A stretch of DNA of 64,000 bases from Icerya purchasi (taxonomy: Eukaryota > Arthropoda > Insecta > Hemiptera > Monophlebidae): the NCBI GenBank assembly GCA_039619475.1, contig CM077115.1, positions 301,569,756 through 301,633,755 of the forward strand, given 5' to 3'. The position numbers and the translations under genes are program-made. The notes beneath the pieces are model-generated. The model worked only from the letters and a program-made list of their open reading frames with translations, searched no databases and was not told the DNA's origin. Shown here piece after piece: positions 12,950 through 24,984 of the stretch (the stretch's first letter is position 1; each line of letters starts with the position of its first letter).

Positions 12950-14066
12950 ATGGTAAAGGGTTTCCTTTCTGTTTTTTTTTTTTTTATTTTTGCTAATTGT
13001 GCTACGGTACAACCTTCCTCCCTCCCGATCCGAGCTAATTCTTCCTCTCATAATGCAGTCAACTTAGAATTTTTTCAGCTGCTGAACTCTTCTTTTCCTT
13101 CTCATGTCTTAATCTTCACGGATGGTTTCAAGAGTGATAGTGGCGTGGGTGGTGCGTTTACGTCTCCTACGTTTCTGCACTCTGAGTCCTTCAGATTTCC
13201 TTTTTTATGCTCTATCTTCTCGTTCGAATCGATCTCAATTCTTTGTGCCATTCATTTTATATCCTCTACACAAATTCATGATCGTTTCCGACTCCAAAGG
13301 CATTCTTCAAGCCATCTCCTCTCCTCCTTCTCATTCTTCTCACAGTATCATTCTCTTTATTCGATCTCTCGTCTCTTCTTTGTTCTCGTCCCGTTACATT
13401 CTCATAGACTTTCTATGGGTTCCTAGTGATTCCAATATAGAGGGCAATGACTCAGATGATTCTTTAGTTCGTTCAGCCACCCGCAATAGTCCTTTCCTCG
13501 ACTTTTTCCCTTCTTCAGACATTCTTTCCCTATTACGCTCTAATCATTTCAGACTTTGGTTGGACATGTATCCGTGTTTATTCTCAAATCGCTTTTCACA
13601 GTACCGTCTTATTCAACCGGTTCCTCGTTTCTTGCCTTGGTTTCATTCTATTCCTGCCTGTCGTCGTTCCACTGTTGTTTCCTTAATTAGACTTAGAATC
13701 AATCATTCTCTACTCCCTTCATCTCGCTTTCGATTCGCTTTGTCCGCTTTCCTATTCTGCTCTCTTCATGCTTCTTAGCTTCTTTGTATTTGTGATTCAA
13801 ATCGTATCCTTTTCGAATGGTCTGCACTCCTTAACGAACGCTCACTTCTTTACATCCAACTTTTAGCTTTGGGTCTTCCTAGTCCCGTTAACGCTACCTA
13901 TTATCCTTTCCATCCTATTGCCTTCAGTTATTCCGTTGCTGCTGTCCTTTGTTTGTTCCATTTATGACCGCCTGGCTATTTAGTTCTATCTCCTAATTTG
14001 TCATGTTGTTGGGTCAAGGCCGTTGGTGCGCCTAGGGTAGAAAAAAAAACCAAAAAAAAAAACCCT
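12950..14066 (+). mobile_element. I-like LINE 3' fragment: RNase H and C-terminus with poly(A)
   Basis: Plus-strand RNase H domain with HVLIFTDGF (first Asp), SFESISILCA (Glu) and MIVSDSKGILQA (second Asp), then FLWVPSDSNIEGND where the usual His is Asp. A frameshift near 13,240-13,280 splits the domain between two frames. After the RNase H, the segment to 13,950 carries the Cys/His-containing tail of this family (FRFALSAFLFCS; FEWSALLNERSLLYIQLLALGLPSPVNA read across a break). An A-rich tail at 14,040-14,066 marks the 3' end. It is 5'-truncated and non-functional. Confidence 0.7.
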
Positions 14067-15240
14067 CAATTAAATATGATAAACTGATCTTTGTTAGTTA
14101 GAGATAATTTACCTCTTTCGAAAATAATAATTAACACAACAAACGAATTTTATCTGTCACCTTTTGTTTTTACCTATTTATTTATTTATTTTTGGGCTCG
14201 TCAGCTATCGGGGCATTAATCTAGCGCGCACTATCGTTTTTGTTTACATGTTTCCGTTAACTGCAGCAGCATTCGGACCATCGAACGAAACATCATTGCT
14301 TAACCGAATCACGCGTTATGTTATTTAATTGCGAGTACCCGGCGCACCGAGCAGTTGCTCGGCTCACCAAATCATGCCGCTCTCAGAAATTAAATTATGC
14401 AATTCGTCTTTTTTTTCTCTTTTGAATATTTTATGAGAACATAACTAAATTTTTCGAAAATACCGAACATACATTAAACCATGAATACGAACGGATAATA
14501 CGCGAGTAATGGACGGGCGGTACATGCGAACATTAGTTATCAAGCGCGCGATGTCAGAATTAGGTAATACCAATGGGGAATAAAAAAATACAATAAAGGC
14601 AAAAATTAAAGAACAGCGATTTTGCAGTCAGATACTTGATAATTGTTAACAGAAACGATCGGGTTTTAAACGATTCAAAATCGTGAACATAAATGAACCG
14701 CATTTATCGAAAAGTAAATACGAATAGGTCTGAATAATTCTGAACACGAAAAATATACAAAAAATGGTTCATGAAATGTTTTACAAATAGCCTGACTAAG
14801 AAAAGAAAAAAACAACCATGCCAATACACAATACATATCTATATATACATCTTTTCCGGTTTCGTTTATGTTTTCTGAACAATCGTCTGTATTGCTCTAT
14901 ACTCATTCAGCTTTATAATTTGCGAAAACCCCTTGATTGTGCGAAAACGAATTTTGTTATGTTTTTTTTTTTAAATTTTAAATAGCCTACATTGTTCCTC
15001 CTGACCCCATAAATACACTGTCCAAATTTCATAAAAATCGGGTGGATAGTTTCGAAGTCTATCGAGGAAATTTAGAATTACATTCAGTAGATAAAAAAAA
15101 AAATTGTTGTTTATGCTTCAGAATTTATTTAAAAATATGTACAGCTATGATTATAAATAAATGGTTACTTGTGTGATCAATGAAAAAAGTCACTCCGTGA
15201 AACATTTAAATCTTCAGCATTAAAAAACCGTAGTACTTTA
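14067..15240. other. No gene recognised; GC-richer block 14,190-14,560
   Basis: Contains a block richer in CpG (about 14,190-14,560) with no open frame and no known repeat that I recognise. Around 15,010-15,075 there is an AAATTTCATAAAAATCGGG segment of a type common near the ends of dispersed insect repeats. Confidence 0.35.
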
Positions 15241-15247
15241 CTTTTTA

Positions 15248-15770
15248 ACCGACTTCAAAAAAGGAGGAGGTATTCAATTCGACTGTATTTTTTTTCCTTT
15301 TTTTTTTAAATTTTTTTTTATGTGTGTTACCACAGAACTTTCTTCTAGGTGAACCGATTTTGATGATTCTTCTTTTATTTGAAAGGTGGTATTTCTCATG
15401 TGGTCCCATTTAAATTTGATTAAGATCTGACCGACAGTTTTTGAGTTATCCTTAATAATGCGGGAGATTGAAGCTTTTTGGATGCTTTTCATTCATGATT
15501 GTTTTCAGCGTCGGATTAGATTTACTGACTTAAAATACTATAAATTTGCCAAATTAACATGGAAATGTGTAGCTTTTAATGTTTTTACCGTGGAAATATC
15601 TGTTCTTATTAAAATGTTTTAATTTAATTGAATAAAAATACACTAAAAAGTAAAAAATAAAATGCTTTTTTACAAAAAATAAATACCGACTTCAAGGTTT
15701 ATTATACAAATTTAAAAATGCACTAAAAAGTAAAAAATAATTACTCCCGATAAAATATATATATCAGAGT
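15248..15770. repeat. Dispersed repeat beginning ACCGACTTCAAAAAAGGAGG
   Basis: The motif ACCGACTTCAAAAAAGGAGG at 15,248 is a repeat start seen widely in insect genomes. At 15,687 a second ACCGACTTCAAGG occurs. A 20-base segment starting CACTAAAAAGTAAAA is present twice, at about 15,641 and 15,720. No coding capacity is evident. Confidence 0.45.
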
Positions 15771-15899
15771 AATATAACTTAAGATGATATCGTAATTCTT
15801 ATACAACATTAATTTTTTGGAGTTGGCATCAAATTCATATTAAAAGAATAATTAAAAACTGCATTAAATGTTCATTAAATTGTTCCTAGATATAGTAAC

Positions 15900-17880
15900 A
15901 TGAATGGCAAATCGCAGAAAGATTAGAGCAACGCATAGATGGACAGTCTAGAAACGGAGGGAAGTGAGAAAGAGAGAGTTGAATAGATAAGAAAAAGAAA
16001 TCTGCGTTAGAGAATGAGGAGGTGTAAAAGTTAAACCAAAGTTTGGAATGAGTAGTTGTAGACAGATGATAGATGAGAATGCTGTAAGAAACCTACCAGA
16101 AGAAGAAGATATCAAATGAGTGTCAGCTAATTCATTTTCTTTCATTCCGACATGGCCAGGAATGTAAAAGAGATCGGTTTGGATCTGGGAGAAAGGAAGA
16201 AATCCTGAGTTGAGCGAATAAGAAAGATAACGTAGTTGGTTGAGTGAGAAGGAAGAGGAGATGCGATAGCTTGCAACACGCTTTGAGCATACGAAAGGAT
16301 AAGGATATTGTGAGGGACAAATGAGGAGCTGATAAAAAGAAATGCGTGTAGAATAGCAGTGGACTCAGCATAAAAGATTAAGGAAAATGGAGGAAAAACA
16401 AAAAAAAAAAAAAGCTGCACCGACTCGACTAGGTGCCTTGAAGCAATCGGTGGAGATCGAAAAATGGTTAGGGACAGAAGAGCTTAGATTCTGTTGAAAT
16501 TCTGATCTAACAACATGATGTAGAATAGGTTTAGGTGGAACGGGTGAATAAAAGTAATTATTTGGATGAAGAGAAGAGGAAAAATTTAAGGAGAAGTATG
16601 GAAGTTCATTATGAGTGTAGATATACGGAGAAAATTGAAGGAGACGGTCAGCAATAAGAGATAGAATTAGAGTTTTGATGTCAGAAAAGCGGCAGTAACG
16701 TAAAATGGAGGATAAGAAGAAGTAAGAGAGGATAGGGCAAATGGAAACTGTTCAATGAGGAAACGATGACCTAAGTAAGAACGTCTAAGAAAAAGAGGAG
16801 GAATGTAGGATTCGGCGTGCAGAGCTGGAATAGGAATAGATTTTCGGGCTCCAAGGCAAAGGCGGAAACATGTAGTTTGAATCCGATCGAGCTTAGACAG
16901 AAGGGATCCAAAAGAATTTTCATAACTGTAGCAACAGCAATTGAGTACAGTACGAATAAAAAATTTGAAAAACACAAGTAAGATCACAGGATCACCCGCC
17001 CAATCAGTGCGAGAAAGGAATTTAATGAAGTGGTCTCCGCGGTATCCTCTTCACCCAGAAAATTCCTTTTTTCTGTGTGATGTCAATCGTGTCTTCTTCG
17101 AATGTTCCTTATTTTCTTTAGAACGTTCTCTCTTCTATTCTCAGCTTTTGTATTTTGGTCTTCCTACTCCATACGACGACTCTTACGTTCTCTCTTTTCC
17201 TTCTTTGTCAGTTGTTCCTATTCTAGCTTCTTTCGTCCATTCTATTTCGCACCAGATTAAAATATTTTTTTATTTTATGCTCCTTTTGAGCTATTATTTA
17301 GATTCCTTGGTTGATTGGGCTGTTGCTCTTCGTTAGCGTACCCAAAGAAAAAATAAATAAAAAAAAGTGGAGCCTTTTGCAGGAGGTTAAGTATAGGTGG
17401 TTGATTTGGTCTTGAAATTGAAGACGACTACAACGAAAAGAGGAAGAAAGAGGGTTTAAACATTGGACTATTATTTAAAATGAGATCAATTAAGGAAGGA
17501 TAAAAAGGACCCAGTGTAAAAACGATAGTGGATGATTTAGTAGGGGGGATGAATGTTAGATAAAGCTTTTTCAAATGAAATTAAGAAGTTTTGAAATTGA
17601 CAGTTAGCCACCGAGATATTGCGATGAGAGGAAAAACTGAGGATACCATTTGCATAAAGGAGGAAAGAAGAATTCAGAAGCGAAGAAGCCATTTTAATAA
17701 AATCGATGTTGAACAAAATTGGACTAAGGCAGAAACTCTGCGGTAATTCACGAAAGTTTGGTCTAGTGGCAGTATAAAGGGGAGGAGTAGAAAGAATAAA
17801 AATTCTGCGAAGGAAAACTTATTCGGTACCAGATATAATGACAACCCGGTTGTAATGTGTAAATTATACATTCCCTTCAA
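15900..17880 (-). mobile_element. Decayed I-like LINE, probably split by a plus-strand insertion
   Basis: Minus-strand pieces of one LINE type. 17,880-17,380 encodes an RT palm with LCLSPILFNIDFIKMAS and LLYANGILSFSS, so the YADD box has become YANG. 17,030-16,667 encodes the RT thumb (SRTDWAGDPVILLVFF; SLLSKLDRIQTTCFRLCLGA). 16,420-15,948 encodes an RNase H and C-terminal tail (SLIFYAESTAILHA; LSYAQSVLQAIASPL) with stops. Between 17,033 and 17,375 lies unrelated plus-strand LINE sequence, described separately. The paralogous 3' segment at 27.8 kb in the opposite orientation shares the sequence around 16,140. Confidence 0.65.
17033..17375 (+). mobile_element. LINE 3' end in plus orientation within a minus-strand LINE
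   Basis: Encodes the C-terminal tail of the I-like family (DVNRVFFECSLFSLERSLFY; LLYFGLPTPYDDSYVLSFPS) and ends in an A-rich tail at about 17,346-17,369. Minus-strand RT sequence of the host LINE lies on both sides. The simplest reading is a 5'-truncated copy that landed in the older element; I could not identify a target-site duplication, and a rearranged junction is the alternative. Confidence 0.55.
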
Positions 17881-17908
17881 CAAAGTCGTTACTGATTTCC
17901 ACTGTATA

Positions 17909-17910
<2 letters not shown>

Positions 17911-17940
<30 letters not shown>
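17911..17940. repeat. (AT)n microsatellite
   Basis: About 14 uninterrupted AT dinucleotides, just right of the LINE remains. Confidence 0.9.
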
Positions 17941-17943
<3 letters not shown>

Positions 17944-18269
17944 TTTTGCTTCGGTCGTTATCACGTTTGCTCGTTCGTTCGCGTTGCGCTCTTATCAGCA
18001 ATCAATTTTCTATTGCATTGTTGTCTAAATCAGCTAACTGGGTGAGATCGTTCTTATTTGTATTATCTGAATCTTCTAATTTTGGTTTCTAGCGGTTTTT
18101 AGTTTACGTTTGATTTATTATTTGTCACGTAAAAGTTGATTTTTCTTTTCATTTATTTCTATTTAATTTTAATTTTATTTTATATTACTTATCCCGTTCA
18201 ATTTGCTCTGGTAAATGAGCTCGTCTAGCGGGGCTGCTCGGTGGCATCTTCAAAAGATTCTAAACACTC

Positions 18270-18860
18270 TAAATCGGGTCTAACCCTTCAGATGATGGCG
18301 GTCGAGGCTACAGCAAAGCGCAAACCATCCAGTCCTCTTTCTCCGGTAGCGTCTATCCCCAGTAAGTATTTCTGCTCCATATAATTGGCCGTCTAATTTG
18401 CGGGTTTCCTCCTCTTTAACCGTCCTTGTAGAAATTACGTCTCTGCGGGCAGTTTTAGCTTCTTCGTGGAGCGATCGTTTGGAAAGGGAAATGCGCGTCA
18501 CATCGGCTTCGGTACAGAAATTATAGCAATTTAATTCGATTGTTATTTTCAATAGATCCATAACTTGCATTAATCCGTTGTAAACATCGTTGAAGTGTAA
18601 ATCGGCAATATAAGCAGCTGTGTCGAGAACAGATTTGCCCCTGGAGGTGTTTTTTGGCGCCATAGAAAGCGAATTCAAGCTTTCATTAGAGTTCCGCGTG
18701 AATCCACCTAAACAACGAGTGAGGAGACTGTCGTTGCTTAACTCTTCGTAAATTGGCTTCACGACTCCATCAGTTGCCTTCCCTGCTTGTCAAGAACACC
18801 ACGATGTCGGCCTTTTTAGGCACAAGTGACGTTGTGGCTTCTTGTCAAGATCGTGAATTT
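18270..18860 (-). pseudogene. C-terminal remnant of a Mutator-like transposase
   Basis: The open frame 18,762-18,280 starts KPIYEELSNDSLLTRCLGGF, continues with NSNESLNSL, a Gly-Lys-Ser-Val-Leu-Asp-Thr-Ala block, LNCYNFCTEADVTRISLSKR and ends near LDGQLYGAEI. From memory this pattern (KPIYxELSN, RCLGGxTxNxNES, NCYxFC, LEGQLYG) is the C-terminus of arthropod proteins annotated as Mutator-like transposases. Upstream, on the same strand, 18,860-18,785 gives HLCLKRPTSWCS interrupted by a stop, the segment expected just before. The earlier catalytic part is not seen and the sequence is broken, so it is a relic. Confidence 0.55.
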
Positions 18861-18869
18861 AATGATGCG

Positions 18870-20198
18870 ACCGGAGATTAATTTGTAACTCGAACATTGT
18901 CAAAAGATAGCACTGCAAGTACCGAATCCGCCTCAACACTAACAATTTTACCAGAACACTGATATATACGTGGAGACGCCAAACACTATTGTTGTACGTT
19001 CTAACGGGCTTTCTACAAGCAGCTGATTTCTCAGCCTCAAAATTGAGGTAGAAGAGGCATCCGTTAATCAAACTGAAAGCTAGAAATTGAAAAGTGTCGG
19101 TATAATTCATATAAAGAAGAATAAAGACCTCAAACGCATGCTTCCGCGTACTCTTGAAAAACCGCTAATTTTACTTCACCACTGTGTTCGGAAAAACGAC
19201 TTTTTGACCTAACTAACAAATCCCCCCCTCCCCTCCCCTCATAATCAACTTTTTACATCACTCTCGGATACTTTAGGAAATGTTTAAGCCAATAAAAAAA
19301 AAAACGTAAAAAAATCAATCACAAGTTAAAATTTCATTGAATGCGAAATTTATAATATACAATAACAAAAATCAAACACCTTAAAGAATTATGATCTCGA
19401 ATTACTAATTAATTTAGAAGTAGCGAAACCATATTTTGATTCATTATCGGATTCGCGGAAGAGTCAAAAAACGCGTGCATTATAGCAAGAAAATTTTTCG
19501 AGTGATTTATAAATAATCGCACGAAAGATTGTCGCCATTATAACCACCCCGAAATAGAACGTATTTGTTGCGAATTTAATATTATGTAAATGTAAATCAC
19601 GGAAATTCTTAATTGAACAAATACGGAATCATTAACGCACATCACGTTTGAACTTGATGCCCGTAGGTGCTTCAAGTCTCGAGGCTCTCTCTCCTGATTT
19701 CAACTTTCAAAACTAGGTTTTAATTTATAAAAATTTTAATTTTTACGAGGCGAATTCTTGAGTGTAATTTGTATTAGCATAAAACAGAACAAAAAAGAGC
19801 CTCGATTTAATCGCGAATCATTCTGAATGATAACATGCACGAATTACTCGAACAAAATGCTCATTAGACAAAATAAAGAAGTTACTCAAACTATGCCGGA
19901 TATCAAAAATCGCGGATTATATAATATATATTTAATTACGGATCTATTATTGTTTCATCGCCGTTTTTTTCTAATTAGGCGCGCTATAACATAATTAAAA
20001 CGAATCCTTTCGACTAAAATATACATAACCTCAACGTCCTTGGAATGATACGCTCCAAACTTTTATGTTTTTTTTTTTTTTTTTTCATTCGATATCGAGT
20101 AAAAATCCAAGTAGTAAATTGATTTTATACAGACGTGGTTAAAGTTTTACGCATAACATAACCGACGACACAGGTAAAAGTACGTTTTAACTGGTAAC
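18870..20198. other. No gene recognised
   Basis: Noncoding on inspection. Contains a C-rich patch near 19,220-19,240 and a moderately GC-rich stretch at 19,430-19,680 without open frames, followed by poly(T) near 20,069-20,085. Confidence 0.4.
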
Positions 20199-20219
20199 TT
20201 TTTTTTTTTTTCTCGAGGG

Positions 20220-22604
20220 ACATTAAGATATTTAACCGTTTTAGTGTAGATGAATGAAGATAATTTATATGTTCTGAGAAGGATAGTCGGCTATTGAAAT
20301 AGATTCATAAATATCGGAAGGAGATAACAAAAGGTAGACGCAGGTTATTGATCGATATGTTGATTAATGCTGGATTGTAGCGGCGGTAAGTAAAAATAGT
20401 ACATGAGGATTTTAAAGGAGCAATCATAAGATGGATGTCTGATAAGGAACATTCCAGAATACGTAAGGACTCCTGCAGCTTGTGACGAGCTTCTGGGATG
20501 TTAGAAGCGGTTGTATGAAGGAGTATATCATCAGCAAAGAACAGAGAGGAAGAAGGTATAGGAAGTGAAGCGATGTTTAGAGTATATATATTAAAGAGAG
20601 TAGGGCTAAGACAAGACCCATGTGGGAGACCGTGGAAAACTCTTCGTATAATTGACTCATCGGATGAACTTAAATGAATGGTTCTATTTTGAAAGAGATT
20701 CATAATTAGGAAGGTGAAATGAGGAGGTAGATTAATGGAGGACATTTTATTTTGGAGAGTTGGAAGATGAACGCTGTCAAAGGCACTTGAGACATCAACA
20801 AAAGCGGCCAGAATGAAGCTTTTTTGGATGAATGATTTGTATATATAATATAGGAAAGCGGCAACACAATCAGAAGGACCACGGCCAGGACGAAATCCAT
20901 ACATGTTATTAGGGATACTCCTAATTGCTGCTATGTACACATGTTGATGGGTAATCGTCCGTTGCTGACAAGCCCAGGGAAAAACCCAAACAAGAAAAAA
21001 AAAAAAAAAAAAAAAGGGAGTACCTTATTATTCTCCAACCACCAAACAAGACGTTTGTTTAACATGGATTCGAATAGTTTCCTAAGACAGCTAGCGAGGG
21101 AAATACAGCGAAAAGCCGAAGAGTCTTTATCCTTCGAAATAGGGACAATTATGAAGGAGTTCCATGTGGGAGGAGTACAGCCAGAGAAGAGGATAGAGTT
21201 AAAAATGTTTAAGAGGATTCCATAGAATTATTTAGAAAGATTTTTAAGAACAGAATAAGGGATTCCGTCTAAGCCTGGAGATGAGTTTATATTTTTAGGA
21301 AAAGCTGCAAAGAGCTCGCTAATAGTAAAAGGAGAGGTTAAGAAGTGAGGAGGAGAGTTTGAACTATGCAAAGAAGGATTTATTTCCTTGGAAGAAGGAA
21401 CATAAGGGGGGGCTACGCCATCAACGAAGGAGGAAAGCTTATCTGCTGAAAGATCCACATAGGAAAGACGGGTAGATTGTGAATTTTGAAAAGCTTTTGC
21501 CAACTTCCAAATTCGGGAAAGTAGAGTACATCTAGAAAAGGATGCGCAAAATGCAGCCCAAGACACTTTCTTTGCCTTTTTGCAAACGTATCTTGATTTA
21601 GCATTAGCCTGTTTGTATGTCAAGAAGTTAACGACGGTAGGATTAGAGCGAAAGGTGCGAAATGCGGACAAACTAGATTGGTAAGCCAACGAACAATCAG
21701 CATTCCACCACAAAGACGACGGATAGATACGCCTGCTATTTCCAGTGGGACTCTTCTTAGGAGGGGAGGAAGAAGATAAAGCTGAAGAAATCAACTGGAT
21801 AAACTCTTGATACTGAGGGATCGGATCACGGTTAGGGTTGAAACAAAAAGTCGAGGATTCAAGAAAGGAATGGAATTTGGGTCCAGCGAGGAGTGACGGA
21901 AGTGTTATGTTGAATGGATGAAGCAGCAACATGAACAGAGACAATTATGAGGACGTGGTCACTGCCAAAAGTCGCGTCCAGAGTGCTCCATGAACATTTT
22001 CAACTTAAATTAGGAGAGGAGAAAGTAAGATCAATAGAACTGAAAGAGGAAGCGTTTTTAAAATATGTAGGGGAACCATCGTTGAGAATGCCAAAATTAT
22101 GGGCTAATAACAAGGATTAAAGGAAGGAACCATTACGATTTTGAGATGAGAGACCCCAGGCGGAAGAGCAGGCGTTCCGGTCTCCGCCAATAATAAACGG
22201 ATGAGGAAGGAATCAAAAAAAGATGGTAAATAAAGATCTTTAAGGTTGCATAAGGGAGGAATGTATACAGAGACCAAGTTAAGAGGGTGGCGTAATTTAG
22301 TGAATGAGGAAGGAATAGAAATGTAAACAAAATTTGGAGTATGGGAAGGGCTAGACATGTTTGGAAGGTTAATGCTATGGGTTGTGAATGGAATGCCCAT
22401 TCTAACCAGGATGGCAGCTCCTCCATAGCCATACTCACGATCGCATCTAATTATCTGCAAGCCTCTGACGGAGAAGTCTACTGAATCTGAGAGCCAGGTT
22501 TCAGATAGAAAAGCTACATGGATGTCATGAATATCAAGCAAACTTTCAAGGGCTAATTTGTTTGCCCGAACGCTGCGACAGTTCCATTGAAGAATCTTAA
22601 TCAT
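20220..22604 (-). pseudogene. LINE ORF2, APE-type endonuclease and reverse transcriptase
   Basis: ORF2 starts at an ATG (22,604) with MIKILQWNCRSVRANKLALE, the first catalytic motif of the APE endonuclease, followed by VAFLSETWL and DREYGYGGAAILV. After frameshifts, 21,944-21,228 carries the linker and the start of RT (SPGLDGIPYSVLKNLSK). The RT resumes after a nested insertion with NNMYGFRPGRGPSDCV, AAFVDVSSAFDSVHL, FHGLPHGSCLSPTLFNIY and FFADDILLHT, so the catalytic Asp residues are retained. Not functional overall. Confidence 0.7.
20912..21023 (+). mobile_element. Small poly(A)-tailed insertion inside the LINE RT
   Basis: About 97 bp (20,919-21,015), ending in 21 A residues, interrupts the RT frame of the surrounding minus-strand LINE; the coding sequence on both sides is contiguous if it is removed. 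It is flanked by GGGATAC (20,912) and GGGAGTAC (21,016), an imperfect short target-site duplication. It looks like a severely 5'-truncated LINE or SINE tail inserted by target-primed reverse transcription. Confidence 0.65.
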
Positions 22605-22775
22605 GGCATTGTTGAGTAAATTGAAAAGACAAAGTAATAGAGCTGGAGGAAAGGAATAAGGAAGGAGAGGTGAGATACTGAACGTAAGTATACTGGTGAG
22701 AAAGGAGAAGAGAGATACTACAGTAAGTGGAAAAGAAAACATGATACGTACATAAATAATTAAAAACTAACCTAA

Positions 22776-24221
22776 TTAATTAAGATTGATAAAATTAGCT
22801 AAGAAAAGCGGTAAAGATTCAGCAAGGGAAGGAGAAGAGGCAATGTTTTTAGATGCCAAAAGCTCCAAGAAACTTTCAGATAGGGAGGAAACTAATGGGA
22901 AGGAAGTAGTGGGAGGAGAATGAGTGGACGATAAGGAAGAAGGATTAACGGTACTAAGTGCGGAGTGGCTACTTTTGTTGGGAGTGGAATTGCCAGAGAA
23001 GGAGGCGGATCTATTAAGAGCCCACCCATTAGAAGGAGAGGGAAAACGGTTAGAAGGGAGATTAGGAAATTGTGAAGGAGAATTGAAGTGAGGTTTCGGA
23101 GAAGAAAATTTGTGAAAAGTGGGCGATTTAGGACGAGGCATCAATTCAGGCAGCGAGAGAGACGACGAAGGAGAAGGACTGGAAGGTAAATTATATATTA
23201 GACCTGGCACGGGAAACATTAGGATTTATTTTTCTGTTGGCGATATCAGCGAAAGAAAACGCAGATGAAGTACGATTTTCCTTTTTTAGTTGGCAGGCTT
23301 CACTGAAGGATATATTTTCAAATGCCATAATTTTTTTTAATTCCAATTGTTCAAGAAAGACTGGGCATTGGCGGTTAGTGGAATCATGAGAGCCTTCACA
23401 ATTGAGACATTTTAATGGTAAAGGGGGACTAGAGCACTCATTAGCTCGGTGGGAGTCACCCACACTTAACACATCTAGGTTTGCCACGGCACATTTTTTC
23501 TGTGTGTCCGAAACGGAAGCAAGAACGACACTGGATGGGAAGTCTGACACTAGGTTCAACCGGACAACGAAGATGGAAGAAATGGACAAAATCGGGAATT
23601 TTGTTAGAAAGAAACTTGATTTCGATTAAAGGAATGGGACAGAGTTTATCATCTTTCCTTTTTTTTAAGACGCCGTATAGAAATAACGGGAACCAACGAA
23701 GAGACATCATTAAGGAGATCAACTTCAGAGAAATCAACCGGAATATCTCGAACAATTCCAAAAGAAAAAAGAAGAGAACTAGGAATAAATGCTTTTAATT
23801 TATGACTATCTAAAAAAGTTGAGTCTAGCAGAAAATCGTTGGCGGCGGAGATATCGGTAAAAAATAACCGAAGTCTATTCCTGCCGGCTCGCACGATTTC
23901 GCTGATTGCAGTGGTCTTACGGAATAAAAATTTAGCAGCTGCAAAAGGATACAGACTACCGATGTTTTTACCGGAGAGAGATTCTAGTATAACTTGAATG
24001 GAACCTGTGAAGTTGCTAGGGAAAAGATCGACCTTACGCGCTGTTAAAATGTTATTGATAGCAGAGTTATCTTCATTGTTGTTGTTACTATTGTTGTTGT
24101 TTATATTATTAATGTTATTATTTTCAACTTTTGAGTCGTTGGAATTACTTTTATCATCATCTTTTATTTTAAAATTATCGATGGCGTTGCTTATAACGAC
24201 GGAGTTCGCCGAACTGACCAA
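22776..24221 (-). pseudogene. LINE ORF1, gag-like protein with CCHC zinc knuckles
   Basis: Read in three frames. The N-terminal part has an Asn-rich tract (residues about 30-55) and then a fold-like segment (IVRAGRNRLRLFFTDISAAN; FGIVRDIPVDFSEVDLL). The middle contains retroviral-type zinc knuckles: QCRSCFRFGHTEKMCRGKPRC, then HRANECSS and LKCLNCEGSHDSTNRQCPV. The C-terminal 150 codons (23,219-22,776) are Pro/Ser-rich. Such ORF1 proteins bind the element RNA in a ribonucleoprotein. Frame changes near 23,650 and 23,455 and inside the knuckle region show it is broken. Confidence 0.7.
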
Positions 24222-24600
24222 GTCAGTTTGCGAGAGACGAAACTCTTTAACGGGTAGATCTGATTTAGGAGATTGGGCTGGAGGGCTTTCGTTTATTGGA
24301 CGTATCCACCTCCATCACATTGAGGGAGAGTGCGGGCTTGAAGAAGGCTGCCGTGCGACCTCCTTTAGACGAACTCATCAGCTAATGTAACAGTAGGTAG
24401 TAAATAGGCTTACAGAAAATTATGAAAAAGAGAAGAAAAAAACAAAAAAAAACACTATACTAAAAGTGAAATTCGAAATAAAATGGCGGAGAGAATCAAT
24501 AAGAAACGTAAACCGCTACTAATAGTTAAATTAAACAAATAAAAGGGGGAACGAACTCACCGAAATCGGATCGTTATCAGTGCGATGGCAACGAGAACAA

Positions 24601-24984
24601 TTAGCCGCGCGGAAATTTACGATAAACGAATAAAATTATCTAAAAACCGTTTGCGGACGAAACAATGAACGCGTATGAGAACGTGCTAATTCAAACATTT
24701 CAAACAATCAGTGTTAATGGCAGGAATATTGATTAAAATCTTTTGAATAAAGTAAAACTGTAACCAACTTTACATATTGTTAATTTTAGTACAATGCATC
24801 GACAGCAAATCGCCAGCTATGAACTGCCGGTAATGTCGGCCGAATTAATTGTGATCAAATTAGTCATCGAATCCGCGATAGATCCGAATTATAATCGTAT
24901 TATCGTATTTACACTCATTACAGGCCCTCAATGCGATTAATGAATGGTACGCTATCGTGAAAAACCCGATTGCCTAACAGATAC
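24601..24984. other. No gene recognised
   Basis: Short noncoding interval of mixed composition between LINE copies; no motif identified. Confidence 0.4.

Larger units (their letters stand above)
20199..24600 (-). mobile_element. Long I-like LINE with ORF1 and ORF2, 3'-truncated
   Basis: Most complete copy of the I-like family in the window: gag-like ORF1 (24,221-22,776) and endonuclease/RT ORF2 (22,604 to about 20,220). The RT stops shortly after NSRLSFSEHINYL, about where the RT thumb would begin, and is followed on the minus strand by a 13-base A run (T run 20,199-20,211). The RNase H found in the sister copies is missing. Both ORFs carry frameshifts. The 5' limit is uncertain, between 24,390 and 24,600. 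Confidence 0.75.

Noticed and set aside
18859..19110. 83-codon minus-strand frame upstream of the Mutator-like remnant
   Set aside because: I could not match it to the expected upstream transposase segment, and its composition is unremarkable.
23998..24390. 130-codon plus-strand frame
   Set aside because: Antisense shadow of LINE ORF1; its leucine run is the complement of the Asn-rich tract.
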